DNA from: G963717155 sp963717155 | GTDB lineage: Bacteria; Actinomycetota; Thermoleophilia; Gaiellales; JALYLC01 | Assembly: GCA_963717155.1 (NCBI GenBank) | Contig: OY970326.1 | Span: 124,001-188,000, forward strand | DNA: 64,000 nt | Direction: 5' to 3' | Shown: positions 45,920 through 54,774 of the stretch, in pieces | How positions within the stretch are numbered: the first letter of the stretch is position 1 | Layout of the letters: the number at the start of each line of letters is the position of its first letter | Position numbers and translations under genes: made by a program | The notes under the pieces: generated by a model | The model's input: only the letters and a program-made list of their open reading frames with translations | Told to the model about the DNA's origin: nothing | The model's database searches: none

Positions 45920-46776
45920 TCACCCCTTCGCTCGTTCGGACGCAGCGAGCACTGCGCGGGTCGTGCAGACCTCGATGAGCGCGCGACGGTAGTCGGCCGA
46001 CGCGTGCACGTCGGATGGCGGATCGATCGTCTCGCCGAGGCCGGCGACCGCGGCCGCGACAGCGTCGGGCGTCAGCGGGCTTCCGCGCAGCCGGTCCTCG
46101 ACCTGCGTCGCCCGCTCGGGCACAGCCGAGACGCAGCCGAGCGCGATGCGCAGGTCGCCGGGTGTGACGGAGCGCGGCGACGCTCACGATGTACGTCCCG
46201 TGGCGGCCGAGCGTGACACCCTCCAGGGCGTCGCCGACTCCCGGGCCTGCGAGCGGGACCGTGATGCGCGTCAGGAGCTCGCCCTCGCCCACCGCCGTCC
46301 AGTACACGCCGACGAAGAACTCGTCCGCCGGGACCGTGCGCTCGCCATCTGCGCCCCGGATCGTGAACGTCGCACCGAGCGCGGTCAGGAGCGGGGGGAA
46401 GTGGTTCGTCGGATCGGCGAGACAGACGTTGCCGCCGATCGTGCCCCGGTTCTGCACCTGGACGTCGGCGATCGTGCGTGCGGCCGCGCCGAGGGCCGGG
46501 CGTCCGGCAGCGATCTCGGGCGAGCGGATCAGCTCGCTGTAGGTGACCATCGCGCCGATCTCGAGCGACGTCGCCGTCGGTCGAGCGTGACAGCGAGCGC
46601 AGCTCCGCGAGGTCGGCGAGATCGACGAGCACCTCGGGCGCCGCGGCCCGTTGCTTCATCACGCTGACGAGCGTCTGCCCGCCTGCCAGTGCTCTTGCGC
46701 CGTCGTGTGCTCCGAGTAGTCGCACCGCCTCGTCGACGGTGCCCGGGCGTGCGTAGGCGACTTCGCGTGGCAGCAT
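45920..46776 (-). CDS. Molybdenum hydroxylase FAD subunit (CoxM-like), two frameshifts
   Basis: FAD-binding subunit, about 286 aa. MLPREVAYARPGTVDEAVRLL leads into ALAGGQTLVSVMKQR, an FAD pyrophosphate motif. After a break near 46570 the protein goes on with VQNRGTIGGNVCLADPTN, the second FAD motif, and after a break near 46165 with the C-terminal ERATQVEDRLRGSPLT to ASERAKG. The leaderless ATG at 46776 lies 7 nt after TATGAT; an in-frame ATG at 46788 is inside that box. It is the first gene of the 17 kb block and faces the FAD oxidoreductase gene across 48 bp. Confidence 0.87.
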
Positions 46777-46783
46777 GCGTTTG

Positions 46784-46789
46784 ATCATA
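46784..46789 (-). promoter_or_regulatory. -10 box, leaderless promoter of the hydroxylase block
   Basis: TATGAT, 7 nt before ATG 46776. Embedded in an AT-rich TATATGATCAAA, which includes a TGATCA palindrome and could be a regulator site. Confidence 0.55.
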
Positions 46790-46811
46790 TACACGAAACC
46801 TGGCCGGGTGG

Positions 46812-46817
46812 TACGTT
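46812..46817 (+). promoter_or_regulatory. -10 box, leaderless promoter of FAD oxidoreductase
   Basis: TACGTT, 7 nt before GTG 46825. Only 22 bp separate it from the opposing -10 box, so one bound regulator could control both units. Confidence 0.5.
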
Positions 46818-46824
46818 CTGGCGC

Positions 46825-48490
46825 GTGGCTGGCGCGGACGCAGTTTTCGTGGGTGCGGGGGTCAACTCGCTGACCTCGGCGGCACTGCTCTCGCGCGCTG
46901 GATGGCGCGTCGCGGTGCTCGAGCGAAGCGACCGGCTGGGCGGTGCGATCCGCACCGTCGACGATCTCACCGAGCCGGGCTTCACGCACGAGGTGCTGTC
47001 GTCGTGGCACCCGCTCTTCGTCGGCTCGGCCGCGTATGCAGAGCTGGCCGACGACCTCGCCCGCCACGGGCTCGAGTACCTCAACACCGAGCCATCCGAC
47101 GGCGTCGCTCTTCCCCGACGGCTCGGCCGCGTTCCTGACGACCTCGCTCGAGCAGAACGTGGCGGAGTTCGAGCGGCTCGGCCCCGGCGACGGCGCGGCC
47201 TGGGAGCGCCAGTTCGAGGAGTTCATGCGCTCCGCGGACCTGAGCTTCGGTGTGCTCTCGGCCGAGCTGTGGTCGCGGCAGGGCGTCGGGCTCGCGCACC
47301 AGGCCTACCGCCGCCTGGGTCGACGCGGCTTCCTGTCGTTCAGCGGCGCCACGCTCACGAGCGCGCGGGACTGGCTCGAGGCGACGTTCGCATCCGACGC
47401 CGCGCGCGGGTTGCTCGCACCGTGGGTGCTGCACACCGGTCTCGGGCCCGAGCAGGCCGTGGCGGGCTTCATGACACAGGTGATCGGCTGCGCGATCCAG
47501 CTCGGCGGCATGCCCGTGCCGAGGGGCGGTGGCATCCGGCTGGTCGAGGCGCTCGCCGCGATCGTGCGCGAGGGAGGCGGTGAGCTGCGCACCGATGCGG
47601 ACGTCGAGCGCGTGCTCGTCACCGGCGGCCGTGCGACCGGGGTCCGGCTCGTCGGCGGTGAGACGATCACGGCGACTCGCGCGGTCATCGCCAGCGTCAC
47701 GCCCACGCAGCTGTACGGCAGGCTGCTCGGCCCGGGTGTTGCACCGCTCGAGGCCGCCAGGGCGGCCGAGGCCTTCCGCTACGGCCGGGCCGGCATGCAG
47801 ATCCACTTCGCGTTGAGCGAGCCTCCCGTGTGGGCGTCGAGCGAGGCATCCCGCCTCTCGCGGACGGCGCTGGTGCACGTCACGCCGGGCCTCGACGGCG
47901 TCTCGCGCGCCGTCAACGAGGCCGACCGCGGCCTGCTTCCGGCCGAGGCGACGATCGTCGTGGGCCAGCCCTGCGCGGTCGATCCGGGTCGTGCGCCCGA
48001 CGGCAGCTGGATTCTCTGGATCCAGCTGCAGGAGCTGCCACGGGTGCCGCGCGGCGACGCCCTCGGCCTCATCGACGTGGGCGATGGGACGTGGACGGCC
48101 GAGCTCCGCGAGGCCTACGCCGACCGGATCACCGCGCGGCTTGCAGGACAGATCAGCAACCTCGAGCGCGCAACGCTCAGGCGGGTGGTGCTCTCGCCGG
48201 CCGATCTCGAGGCGCTGAACTGCAACCTCGTCGGCGGCGACATCTACGCGGGCTCGTGCGCGCTCGACCAGAACCTGCTGTGGCGGCCGAGCGGCGGCCT
48301 GCCCGGGCATGCGACCGCCGATCGACGGGCTCCTGCCACATCGGCGCCTCGACGCACCCGGGGCCGGGACTCGGCGCCGGGCTCGGGCTATCTCATCGCG
48401 AAGCAGCTGACCCGTCCCGCGCTGCACCGGCGGATGGCCGATCGCGTCCCGGTCGCCCTCGGCAAGCTCCGCGACCGGCTGCCACTGTGA
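46825..48490 (+). CDS. FAD-dependent oxidoreductase, phytoene-desaturase/PYROXD2-like (frameshifted)
   Basis: Amine-oxidase/desaturase superfamily flavoprotein, about 555 aa: FAD motif VGAGVNSLTSAALLSRAGW, then VLERSDRLGGAIRT, then PRGGGIRLVEALAAI and the C-terminal substrate domain. The frame changes near 47100. Near the C-terminus the family text (HIGASTHPGPGLGAG) appears in a different frame between about 48317 and 48385, so two compensating indels lie there. It would oxidise a C-N or C-C bond of a small or lipid-like substrate. GTG overlaps at the 3' end couple it to the isomerase-like gene. Confidence 0.8.
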
Positions 48491-49311
48491 AGCTGTCGCT
48501 GAGCGAGATCTCGACGGTCGGCGCGTCGTTCGCCGAGGACGTCGCCGCGTACTCCGCGGCCGGGCTCGACGGGATCGGGATCTGGGAGTTCAAGCTGCCG
48601 GACGACGACGAGGCGAACATCCGGCTCCTGCGCGATGCCGGACTCGGCGTGTCGAACTGCATCCCCGCGATCCCGACGATCCTGCAGCTCGCGATCCCCG
48701 GGATGGAGGGGCCGCCCGAACCCGCCGAGCGCATCGACGCGCTGTGCGCGAGCATGCACCGCCTCGCGCGCTACGCGCCTGCATCGGTGCTCTGCCTGAC
48801 GGGCCCGATCGGCGACCGCGACCCCGAGAGCGCCTATGCGATCGTCGTCGACGGCCTGCGCCAGGTCGCCGCCGAGGCGCGGGCCGCAGGGGTTCGTCTC
48901 GGGCTCGAGCCCACCCATGCGTCCGAGTCGCACGAGTCGTCGTTCCTCTCGTCGATCGGCGAGGCGATCGAGCTGCTCGCCGAGGCCGGGCTCGACGACG
49001 TCGGGGTGATGGTCGACAGCGTCCACGTGTGGGACACGCCGAGCCTCGAGGACGACATCGCCCGACATGGCGATCGGATCACGGGCCTCCACGTGGCCGA
49101 CAAGTTCGCCCCGGGCGCTCCCGGCCGGCTGCTTCCCGGCGAGGGGATGACTCGCCCGGATCGCGTCCTCGAGCTCGTGCTCGCCACGGGCTTCGACGGG
49201 TACGTCGATGTCGAGATCTTCTCGACGCCCGAGGCGTTCTGGGGACTCCCGCCGGACGAGGCGGCACGTCGTGCGCACGCCGCGCTGGCGGCACTACTCT
49301 CTACGCAATGA
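48487..49311 (+). CDS. Sugar-phosphate isomerase/epimerase-like TIM barrel
   Basis: 274-aa xylose-isomerase-like barrel: LSLSEISTVGASFAEDVAAYSAAGLDGIGIWE, RLGLEPTHASE, VMVDSVHVWDT, ITGLHVADK and DVEIFS supply the usual acidic and His metal ligands (Glu, Asp, His, Glu). Such enzymes are isomerases, epimerases, or IolE-type dehydratases. The GTG overlaps the flavoprotein stop. The link to glutaryl-CoA dehydrogenase downstream suggests catabolism, but the substrate is not clear. Confidence 0.84.
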   Translation: MKLSLSEISTVGASFAEDVAAYSAAGLDGIGIWEFKLPDDDEANIRLLRDAGLGVSNCIPAIPTILQLAIPGMEGPPEPAERIDALCASMHRLARYAPASVLCLTGPIGDRDPESAYAIVVDGLRQVAAEARAAGVRLGLEPTHASESHESSFLSSIGEAIELLAEAGLDDVGVMVDSVHVWDTPSLEDDIARHGDRITGLHVADKFAPGAPGRLLPGEGMTRPDRVLELVLATGFDGYVDVEIFSTPEAFWGLPPDEAARRAHAALAALLSTQ

Positions 49312-49330
49312 CCTCGAGACGGGAATCCCG

Positions 49331-50515
49331 GTGACCACGCAGCAGCCACGAGAGGCGATCCGCGCAAAGGACTTCCTCGACTTCGACCACCTCCTCGACG
49401 ACGAGGAGCGCCTCATCCGCGACACCGTGCGTGCGTTCGTCGAGGAGCGCGTCACCCCGAACGTCGCCGAGTGGTTCGAGGAGGCGCGCATCCCGTCGGA
49501 GCTCGCGGCCGAGATCGGGCAGCTCGGCCTGTTCGGCATGCATCTCGAGGGGTACGGGTGCGCCGGGGCGAGCGCGACCGCCTACGGGCTCGCGTGCATG
49601 GAGCTCGAGGCTGGCGACAGCGGCGTGCGCAGCCTCGTGTCGGTGCAGGGGTCGCTCGCGATGTTCGCGATCCACCGCTGGGGCTCCGAGGAGCAGAAGC
49701 AGGAGTGGCTCCCGAAGATGGCAGCAGGCCAGGCGCTGGGCTGCTTCGGCCTGACCGAGCCGGACGCCGGGTCGGATCCGGGCTCGATGCGCACGCGCGC
49801 GCGCCGCGACGGCACCGACTGGATCCTGCACGGCAACAAGATGTGGATCACCAACGGCTCCGTGGCGGACATCGCGGTCGTGTGGGCGGCGACCGACGAG
49901 GGCATCCGCGGCTTCCTCGTGCCGCGGGGGACGAAGGGCTTCACCACGCAGGACATCCACCGCAAGCTGTCGCTGCGCGCATCGGTGACGTCGGAGCTGC
50001 TGCTCGACGACGTCCGCCTGCCCGCGAGCGCGATGCTCGAGAAGGCGAACTCGCTGCGCGCGCCGCTCTCGTGCCTGAACGAGGCCCGCTACGGCATCGT
50101 CTGGGGCGTCGTCGGCGCGGCCCGCACGTGCTACGAGGCGGCGCTCGACTACAGCCTCTCGCGGGTCGCGTTCGACAAGCCGATCGCGTCGTTCCAGCTG
50201 CAGCAGCACAAGCTCGCGATGATGGCGCTCGAGGTCAACCGCGCGTCGCTGCTGGCGCTCCACCTCGGGCGCATGAAGGACGAGGGCCGTCTGCGGCCCG
50301 AGCACGTGAGCATGGGCAAGCTCGGGAACGTCAACGCGGCGCTCGACGTCGCGCGGAGCGCGCGCCAGGTGCTCGGCGCGAACGGGGTCACGCTCGAGTA
50401 CCCGGTCATCCGCCACATGAACAACCTCGAGTCGGTCGTGACCTACGAGGGAACCGCCGACATCCACGCGCTCGTCGTCGGAGCCGCGATCACGGGGATC
50501 CAGGCGTTCCGCTGA
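49331..50515 (+). CDS. gcdH: Glutaryl-CoA dehydrogenase
   Basis: 394-aa acyl-CoA dehydrogenase most like GcdH: YGCAGASATAYGLACMELEAGDSG, SLVSVQGSLAMFAI, CFGLTEPDAGSDPGSM and the catalytic Glu in VTYEGTADIH. It oxidises and decarboxylates glutaryl-CoA to crotonyl-CoA, a late step of lysine and tryptophan breakdown. The start is chosen as GTG 49331. A TACTCT box 7 nt before an ATG at 49318 looks like a leaderless promoter, but that ATG is one base out of frame, so either an indel or a 13-nt leader must be assumed. The neighbours support a tryptophan- or lysine-type route. Confidence 0.88.
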   Translation: MTTQQPREAIRAKDFLDFDHLLDDEERLIRDTVRAFVEERVTPNVAEWFEEARIPSELAAEIGQLGLFGMHLEGYGCAGASATAYGLACMELEAGDSGVRSLVSVQGSLAMFAIHRWGSEEQKQEWLPKMAAGQALGCFGLTEPDAGSDPGSMRTRARRDGTDWILHGNKMWITNGSVADIAVVWAATDEGIRGFLVPRGTKGFTTQDIHRKLSLRASVTSELLLDDVRLPASAMLEKANSLRAPLSCLNEARYGIVWGVVGAARTCYEAALDYSLSRVAFDKPIASFQLQQHKLAMMALEVNRASLLALHLGRMKDEGRLRPEHVSMGKLGNVNAALDVARSARQVLGANGVTLEYPVIRHMNNLESVVTYEGTADIHALVVGAAITGIQAFR

Positions 50516-50520
50516 CACGA

Positions 50521-50539
50521 AGCGGAATCAGATTCCGCT
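50521..50539. promoter_or_regulatory. TetR-type operator before MFS-TetR operon
   Basis: AGCGGAATC-A-GATTCCGCT is a palindrome with 9-bp arms around one central base. It touches TAGAGT (50539-50544), a good -10 for the MFS gene. The TetR gene at the end of the same operon is the obvious ligand-controlled repressor. Confidence 0.75.
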
Positions 50540-50588
50540 AGAGTCCCCCGGTCAACCACGCCGGGCGCAGTCGAGGGGGCTCCACCGG

Positions 50589-52079
50589 ATGTCGCATACC
50601 GAAGGTCATGACCGCCAGCACCCGTCGCTGACACTGGCGGTGCTGTCGCTCTCCGCACTCGCGTACATCCTGCTGCAGTCGATGGTGCTGCCCGCGCTGC
50701 CCGAGATCGGCAAGGCGCTGAACACGAGCCAGTCGACGGTCGCGTGGGTGCTGACCGCGTATCTCATCAGCGCCTCCGTCGCGACCCCCGTCCTCGGACG
50801 GCTCGGCGACATGCACGGGAAGAAGCGGGTGCTCCTGTTCGTGCTCGTGGCGCTGATCGTCGGGTCGGTCCTCGCGGCGCTGACGTCGTCCGTGGCGGTG
50901 ATGCTGACCGCCCGGGTGATCCAGGGAGCCGGCGGCGCGATCTTCCCGCTCGCGTTCAGCATCATCCGCGACGAGTTTCCGCGCGAGCGCGTGGCAGGCG
51001 CCATCGGGCTGATCTCGGCGCTGATCGGTGTCGGAGCCGGCGTCGCGATCGTGATCGCAGGCCCGATCGTCGACAACCTCTCGATCCACTGGCTGTTCTG
51101 GATCCCCGCGGCGATGACGGTCGTCGCGCTCGTGGCGACGATCTTCTGGGTGCCCGAGTCGCCGATCAAGGCCCCGGGGCACATCGACCCGTTCGCCGTC
51201 CTCACGCTCTCGGGGTGGCTCGTCTGCCTCCTCCTCGGCGTCAGCGAGGGCGGCGAGTGGGGGTGGACGTCCGCGCGCGTGATCGGGCTGTTCGTCGCGG
51301 CGGTGCTGCTCTTCGTCGCATGGCTGTGGATCGAGACGCGGGCGGAGCAGCCGCTCGTAGACGTGCGCATGATGCGGATCCCGACGGTCTGGTGGACGAA
51401 CATCTCCGCGATGCTGTTCGGTTTCGGCATGTACTCGGTGATGATCGTCGTGCCCGCCTTCCTGCAGACGAGTTCGAGTGCGGGGTACGGCTTCGGCGCC
51501 TCGATCACGCAGTCGGGGCTCGCGATCCTGCCCCTGTCGGCCGCGATGCTCGTCTCGGGCATCCTCACGGGCGCGTTCTCGACGCGCTTCGGCTCGAAGG
51601 TGCCGCTCGTGGTCGGATCGGTGTTCAGCGCCGTGGGGATGCTGTTCCTCGCGGTCGCGCACGGAAGCGAGTGGAACTTCTACGTCGCGATGGCGCTCGT
51701 CGGGTTCGGGATCGGGTTCGCGTTCGCGGCGATGTCGAACCTCGTCGTCGAGGCGGTCCCGGCGACGCAGACCGGAGTGGCGACCGGCATGAACGCGAAC
51801 GTGCGGACGATCGGCGGTGCGATCGGCAGCCAGGTCGTCGCGTCGATCATCGCCGGGACGGTGGTGGCAGCGGCCTTGCCGAAGGAGTCCGGCTACGAGC
51901 TCTCGTTCATCGTCCTCGGGATCGCCCTCGCGTTGGCGGGTGTCGCGGCCCTGTTCGTCCCGGCGCGCGCGAACCGCGCGTCGCCGACCGATGGGCACGA
52001 GTTCGACACCATGGCGGTCGACCCGGGCGTGATGTCGCCTGCCGAGGCGGGTCTCGCGATCGGCGAGCACGTTCGTTGA
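50589..52079 (+). CDS. MFS multidrug-type transporter (DHA2/EmrB-QacA family)
   Basis: 496-aa exporter with about 14 membrane helices. It has LPEIGKALNTSQSTVAWVLTAYLISASV with motif A (GRLGDMHGKKRVLL) and motif C-like segments (GAIGLISALIGVGAG). A GAGGGGG ribosome site lies upstream of the ATG. The TTGA overlap with the TetR gene and the operator in front make an inducible efflux pair. The tail after helix 14 is about 35 residues and cytoplasmic. Confidence 0.9.
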   Translation: MSHTEGHDRQHPSLTLAVLSLSALAYILLQSMVLPALPEIGKALNTSQSTVAWVLTAYLISASVATPVLGRLGDMHGKKRVLLFVLVALIVGSVLAALTSSVAVMLTARVIQGAGGAIFPLAFSIIRDEFPRERVAGAIGLISALIGVGAGVAIVIAGPIVDNLSIHWLFWIPAAMTVVALVATIFWVPESPIKAPGHIDPFAVLTLSGWLVCLLLGVSEGGEWGWTSARVIGLFVAAVLLFVAWLWIETRAEQPLVDVRMMRIPTVWWTNISAMLFGFGMYSVMIVVPAFLQTSSSAGYGFGASITQSGLAILPLSAAMLVSGILTGAFSTRFGSKVPLVVGSVFSAVGMLFLAVAHGSEWNFYVAMALVGFGIGFAFAAMSNLVVEAVPATQTGVATGMNANVRTIGGAIGSQVVASIIAGTVVAAALPKESGYELSFIVLGIALALAGVAALFVPARANRASPTDGHEFDTMAVDPGVMSPAEAGLAIGEHVR

Positions 52080-52699
52080 GCGGCCAGCGCGTCGACGCGG
52101 TCCGTAACCGCAGGCGCGTGCTCGAGGCTGCAGTCGACGAGCACGCGCGCCACGGCGCCGCCCTCGGCATGCAGGACGTCGCGCGGCGCGCCGGCGTGGG
52201 CATCGGCACGGTCTACCGGCACTTCCCCTCGCGCGAGGCGCTGATCGAGGCGATCGCACACCCGTTCTTCGAGCGGGGGCTGCTGCTCGCGCAGTCGGTG
52301 CGGGACGAGGTGGCCGAGGAGGATCGGTTCGCCGCGTTCGCGCGCGGCTTCGCGCGCTTCCTGGCAGATCACGGGGTGGAGGGGCACTGCACGTGGGACG
52401 CCCCGGCCGCGGAGCCCGTACGCGTCGAGCTCCGCGCGCTGATCACCGAATTCGTGGAGTCGGGCAAGCGCAAGCGCACGCTGCGCCGCGACCTGACTGC
52501 CGAGGACGCGTTCGCACTGCTCTGGACGATTGCCGCACTCGTCGAGGCGGCCGACGAGCCCATCTGGCAGCGACACCTCGATCTCGTGCTGGACAGCCTG
52601 CGCGGCAAGCCGCCGCGCAACCTGCTCGCGCCGGCGATCGATCGTGCGCAGTGGGACCGGTTCGTGCGCTCGACCCGCGACAGCTGGGCCGACGACTAG
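52076..52699 (+). CDS. TetR family transcriptional regulator
   Basis: 207-aa repressor. The N-terminal HTH is VDAVRNRRRVLEAAVDEH with MQDVARRAGVGIGTVYRHF and PSREALIEAI. The C-terminal ligand domain is helical (FAAFARGFARFLADHG, TAEDAFALLWTIAALV). The TTG start overlaps the transporter stop. It should bind the palindrome at 50521 and release it on binding a drug-like ligand. Confidence 0.9.
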   Translation: MSGQRVDAVRNRRRVLEAAVDEHARHGAALGMQDVARRAGVGIGTVYRHFPSREALIEAIAHPFFERGLLLAQSVRDEVAEEDRFAAFARGFARFLADHGVEGHCTWDAPAAEPVRVELRALITEFVESGKRKRTLRRDLTAEDAFALLWTIAALVEAADEPIWQRHLDLVLDSLRGKPPRNLLAPAIDRAQWDRFVRSTRDSWADD

Positions 52700-52712
52700 C
52701 TCCTGGGGCGGG

Positions 52713-53210
52713 CTACCCGCCGTTCGACTCGGCGGCGATCTCGGCGATCAGCGCGTCCAGCTCGGGCACCTCCGCGCGCAGGCTCGGGAGGTTGACCACG
52801 ATGCCCTCCTGGGTGCTGCGGGCGAGGACGACGACCGCCTCCTCGTCGGGCGAGGGGTTCTCCTCGCGGTGCGGGACGAACGGCGGCACGTAGATGTAGT
52901 CGCCGGGGCCGGTCTCGACGCGCCGTTCCTCGTCGTTCTCGAGGAAGACGAAGACCGGGTGGCCGGAGACGATGTAGATGCCCGTCTCGGCCTCTCCGTG
53001 GTGGTGGTCGGCCGAGCGCATGTTCGGCCCGACGTGGCTCTTGCCCATCCAGAGCTTGCGCGAGCCGTTGAGCTTGCCCGAGATCGCCTCGTACCGGCGC
53101 ATGCCCGGCGTCTGCGCGGTGTTCTCGCTCAGCTGGTCGTGGCCCGTGTGGTGGAGGCGGCTGTGCCAGGCCAGCGTGCCCTCGTCGTGGGGATGGGTGT
53201 GGTCGCTCAT
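52713..53210 (-). CDS. Cupin domain protein
   Basis: 165-aa single-cupin protein. Metal-binding His are in SADHHHGEAETGIYIV and in VPPFVPHREENP; the conserved GDYIYVPP closes the barrel. The His-rich N-terminus (SDHTHPHDEGTLAWHS) is unusual. The leaderless ATG lies 6 nt after TATCTT. It could be a small dioxygenase, isomerase or binding protein. It diverges from nadB, but nothing else ties it to NAD synthesis. Confidence 0.83.
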   Translation of the reverse strand: MSDHTHPHDEGTLAWHSRLHHTGHDQLSENTAQTPGMRRYEAISGKLNGSRKLWMGKSHVGPNMRSADHHHGEAETGIYIVSGHPVFVFLENDEERRVETGPGDYIYVPPFVPHREENPSPDEEAVVVLARSTQEGIVVNLPSLRAEVPELDALIAEIAAESNGG

Positions 53211-53216
53211 TTCTGC

Positions 53217-53222
53217 AAGATA
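53217..53222 (-). promoter_or_regulatory. -10 box, leaderless promoter of cupin gene
   Basis: TATCTT, 6 nt before ATG 53210, without a Shine-Dalgarno. Confidence 0.5.
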
Positions 53223-53231
53223 GCGTCGAGA

Positions 53232-53315
53232 AGCTCCCACAAGTGCCCCCGGCGTCTGGAGCACCTGAATCGTCCTCCTGACACCCCAGCCGAGATGCGT
53301 TCAATTGTGGGAGCT
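53232..53315. promoter_or_regulatory. nadB upstream region with distant inverted repeat
   Basis: AGCTCCCACAA at 53232-53242 is repeated as its exact reverse complement at 53305-53315. Downstream come a TATACA -10 candidate at about 53340 and a GAGAGGA ribosome site before nadB. The two half-sites could bind a NAD-responsive repressor and loop the DNA, or form a leader hairpin. Confidence 0.45.
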
Positions 53316-53382
53316 CCTCGTGTTTGCGCCTCCAAGGCGTATACAATCCCGGCGAGGTTATCGACTGAGAGGATAAAACCCC

Positions 53383-54774
53383 GTGCCACGGTACGGACTA
53401 GTGGTAGTCGGCGCGGGTATCGCCGGTCTGTACGCCGCGCTCTCGGCGGCGGACGACACCGACGTGCTCGTCCTGTGCCGGGGAGAGCTCGCGTCCTCCA
53501 ACAGCTTTCACGCCCAGGGCGGGGTCGCGGCGGCGCTCGGGGAGGACGACGACCCCGACCTGCATGCCGAAGACACCCTGCGCACCGGTCGCGGGATCTG
53601 CGGTGAGCGGGCCGTCCGCGAGCTGACGCGCGACGCCCCCGCGCGGATCGCGCACCTCGTCGAGCTCGGGGTCGAGTTCGATGACGGCCTCGGACGCGAA
53701 GGCGGCCACTCGCGCCGCCGCATCGTGCATGCCGGCGGAGCGCAGACCGGCCGTCGCATCGCCGAGGTGCTGGCGGTGCGCGCGCGGGAGCATCCGCGCA
53801 TCACGATCCGCGAGGGGCAGCGCGTGCTCGGCGCCTGGATGTCCGATGGCCGCTGCGTCGGAGTCCTCACCGACCACGGCGCCGTGCGCGGACGGGCGAC
53901 GCTCGTCGCGACCGGCGGCTACGCCGCGCTGTGGGAGCCGACGACCAACCCGTTGGGCGCCACCGGTGAGGGGATCGTGCTGGCCTACCGCGCAGGCGCC
54001 GAGGTTGCCGACCTCGAGCTGGTGCAGTTCCACCCGACGGCCGTCGCCGGCAGCGGGTTCCTGCTCTCTGAGGCGCTTCGTGGCGAGGGCGCAGTGCTCC
54101 GCGACGATCGCGGCGAGCGGTTCGTCGACGAGCTCGCCGAGCGCGACATCGTCGCGCGCGCGATCGCCGAGCGCGGCCAGGTCGGTCTCGACCTCCGCGC
54201 GATCGAGCGCGGTCGCTTCCCGAGCCTGATGGCGACGCTCGAGCGCGATGGGTACGACCCGGCCGCGGCGCCGATTCCGGTGTCTCCGGCCGCGCACTAC
54301 ACGATCGGCGGGATCGTCACGGACGTCGATGGCCGCACCACGGTGCCGGGCCTGTTCGCGGCCGGCGAGTGTGCGTCCACCGGTGTCCACGGCGCGAATC
54401 GCCTCGCCTCGAACTCGCTGCTCGAGTGCCTCGTGTTCGGCCGCCGCGCGGCGCGTGCGGCACTCGCCGAGCCGGATGCCGGCTCCCGCGGCGCCGCACC
54501 CCAGCTGCCGCTCGACGGCGAGCATGAGGCGGTCACTCCTCGTGTCCGCAGGTCGCTGTGGCGCCACGCGGGCCTGATCCGGAGCGCCGACGGGCTCGAA
54601 CGGCTCAGGACGGCGCCGCTCCTGCTCGCGCGGCTGCTCGGTGAGAGCGCCCTCGCGCGGCGCGAGAGCCGCGGAGCGCACTTCCGCTCGGACTACCCGC
54701 TCGACGATGACGCCTTCGCCGGCCACATCGTGCAGCGCCTCGGCAGCGAGCCTCGGGTCGAACGGTGGCCCTGA
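53383..54774 (+). CDS. nadB: L-aspartate oxidase
   Basis: 463-aa FAD enzyme that oxidises L-aspartate to iminoaspartate, the first step of de novo NAD synthesis. It has FAD motif VVVGAGIAGLYAAL, SNSFHAQGGVAAAL, the substrate loop HSRRRIVHAGG, ELVQFHPTAV and HGANRLASNSLLECLVFG. The C-terminal helical domain is shorter than in E. coli NadB, as in many actinobacteria. A GTG start follows GAGAGGA. It overlaps nadC by 10 nt, starting the nadB-nadC-nadA operon. Confidence 0.94.
   Translation: MPRYGLVVVGAGIAGLYAALSAADDTDVLVLCRGELASSNSFHAQGGVAAALGEDDDPDLHAEDTLRTGRGICGERAVRELTRDAPARIAHLVELGVEFDDGLGREGGHSRRRIVHAGGAQTGRRIAEVLAVRAREHPRITIREGQRVLGAWMSDGRCVGVLTDHGAVRGRATLVATGGYAALWEPTTNPLGATGEGIVLAYRAGAEVADLELVQFHPTAVAGSGFLLSEALRGEGAVLRDDRGERFVDELAERDIVARAIAERGQVGLDLRAIERGRFPSLMATLERDGYDPAAAPIPVSPAAHYTIGGIVTDVDGRTTVPGLFAAGECASTGVHGANRLASNSLLECLVFGRRAARAALAEPDAGSRGAAPQLPLDGEHEAVTPRVRRSLWRHAGLIRSADGLERLRTAPLLLARLLGESALARRESRGAHFRSDYPLDDDAFAGHIVQRLGSEPRVERWP

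Noticed and set aside
42974..46776. Carbon monoxide dehydrogenase
   Set aside because: The large subunit lacks the AYRCSFR loop with its copper-binding Cys.
49318..49344. Short leader peptide from ATG 49318 before glutaryl-CoA dehydrogenase
   Set aside because: Eight codons only, and an indel bringing this ATG into the gcdH frame is equally likely.
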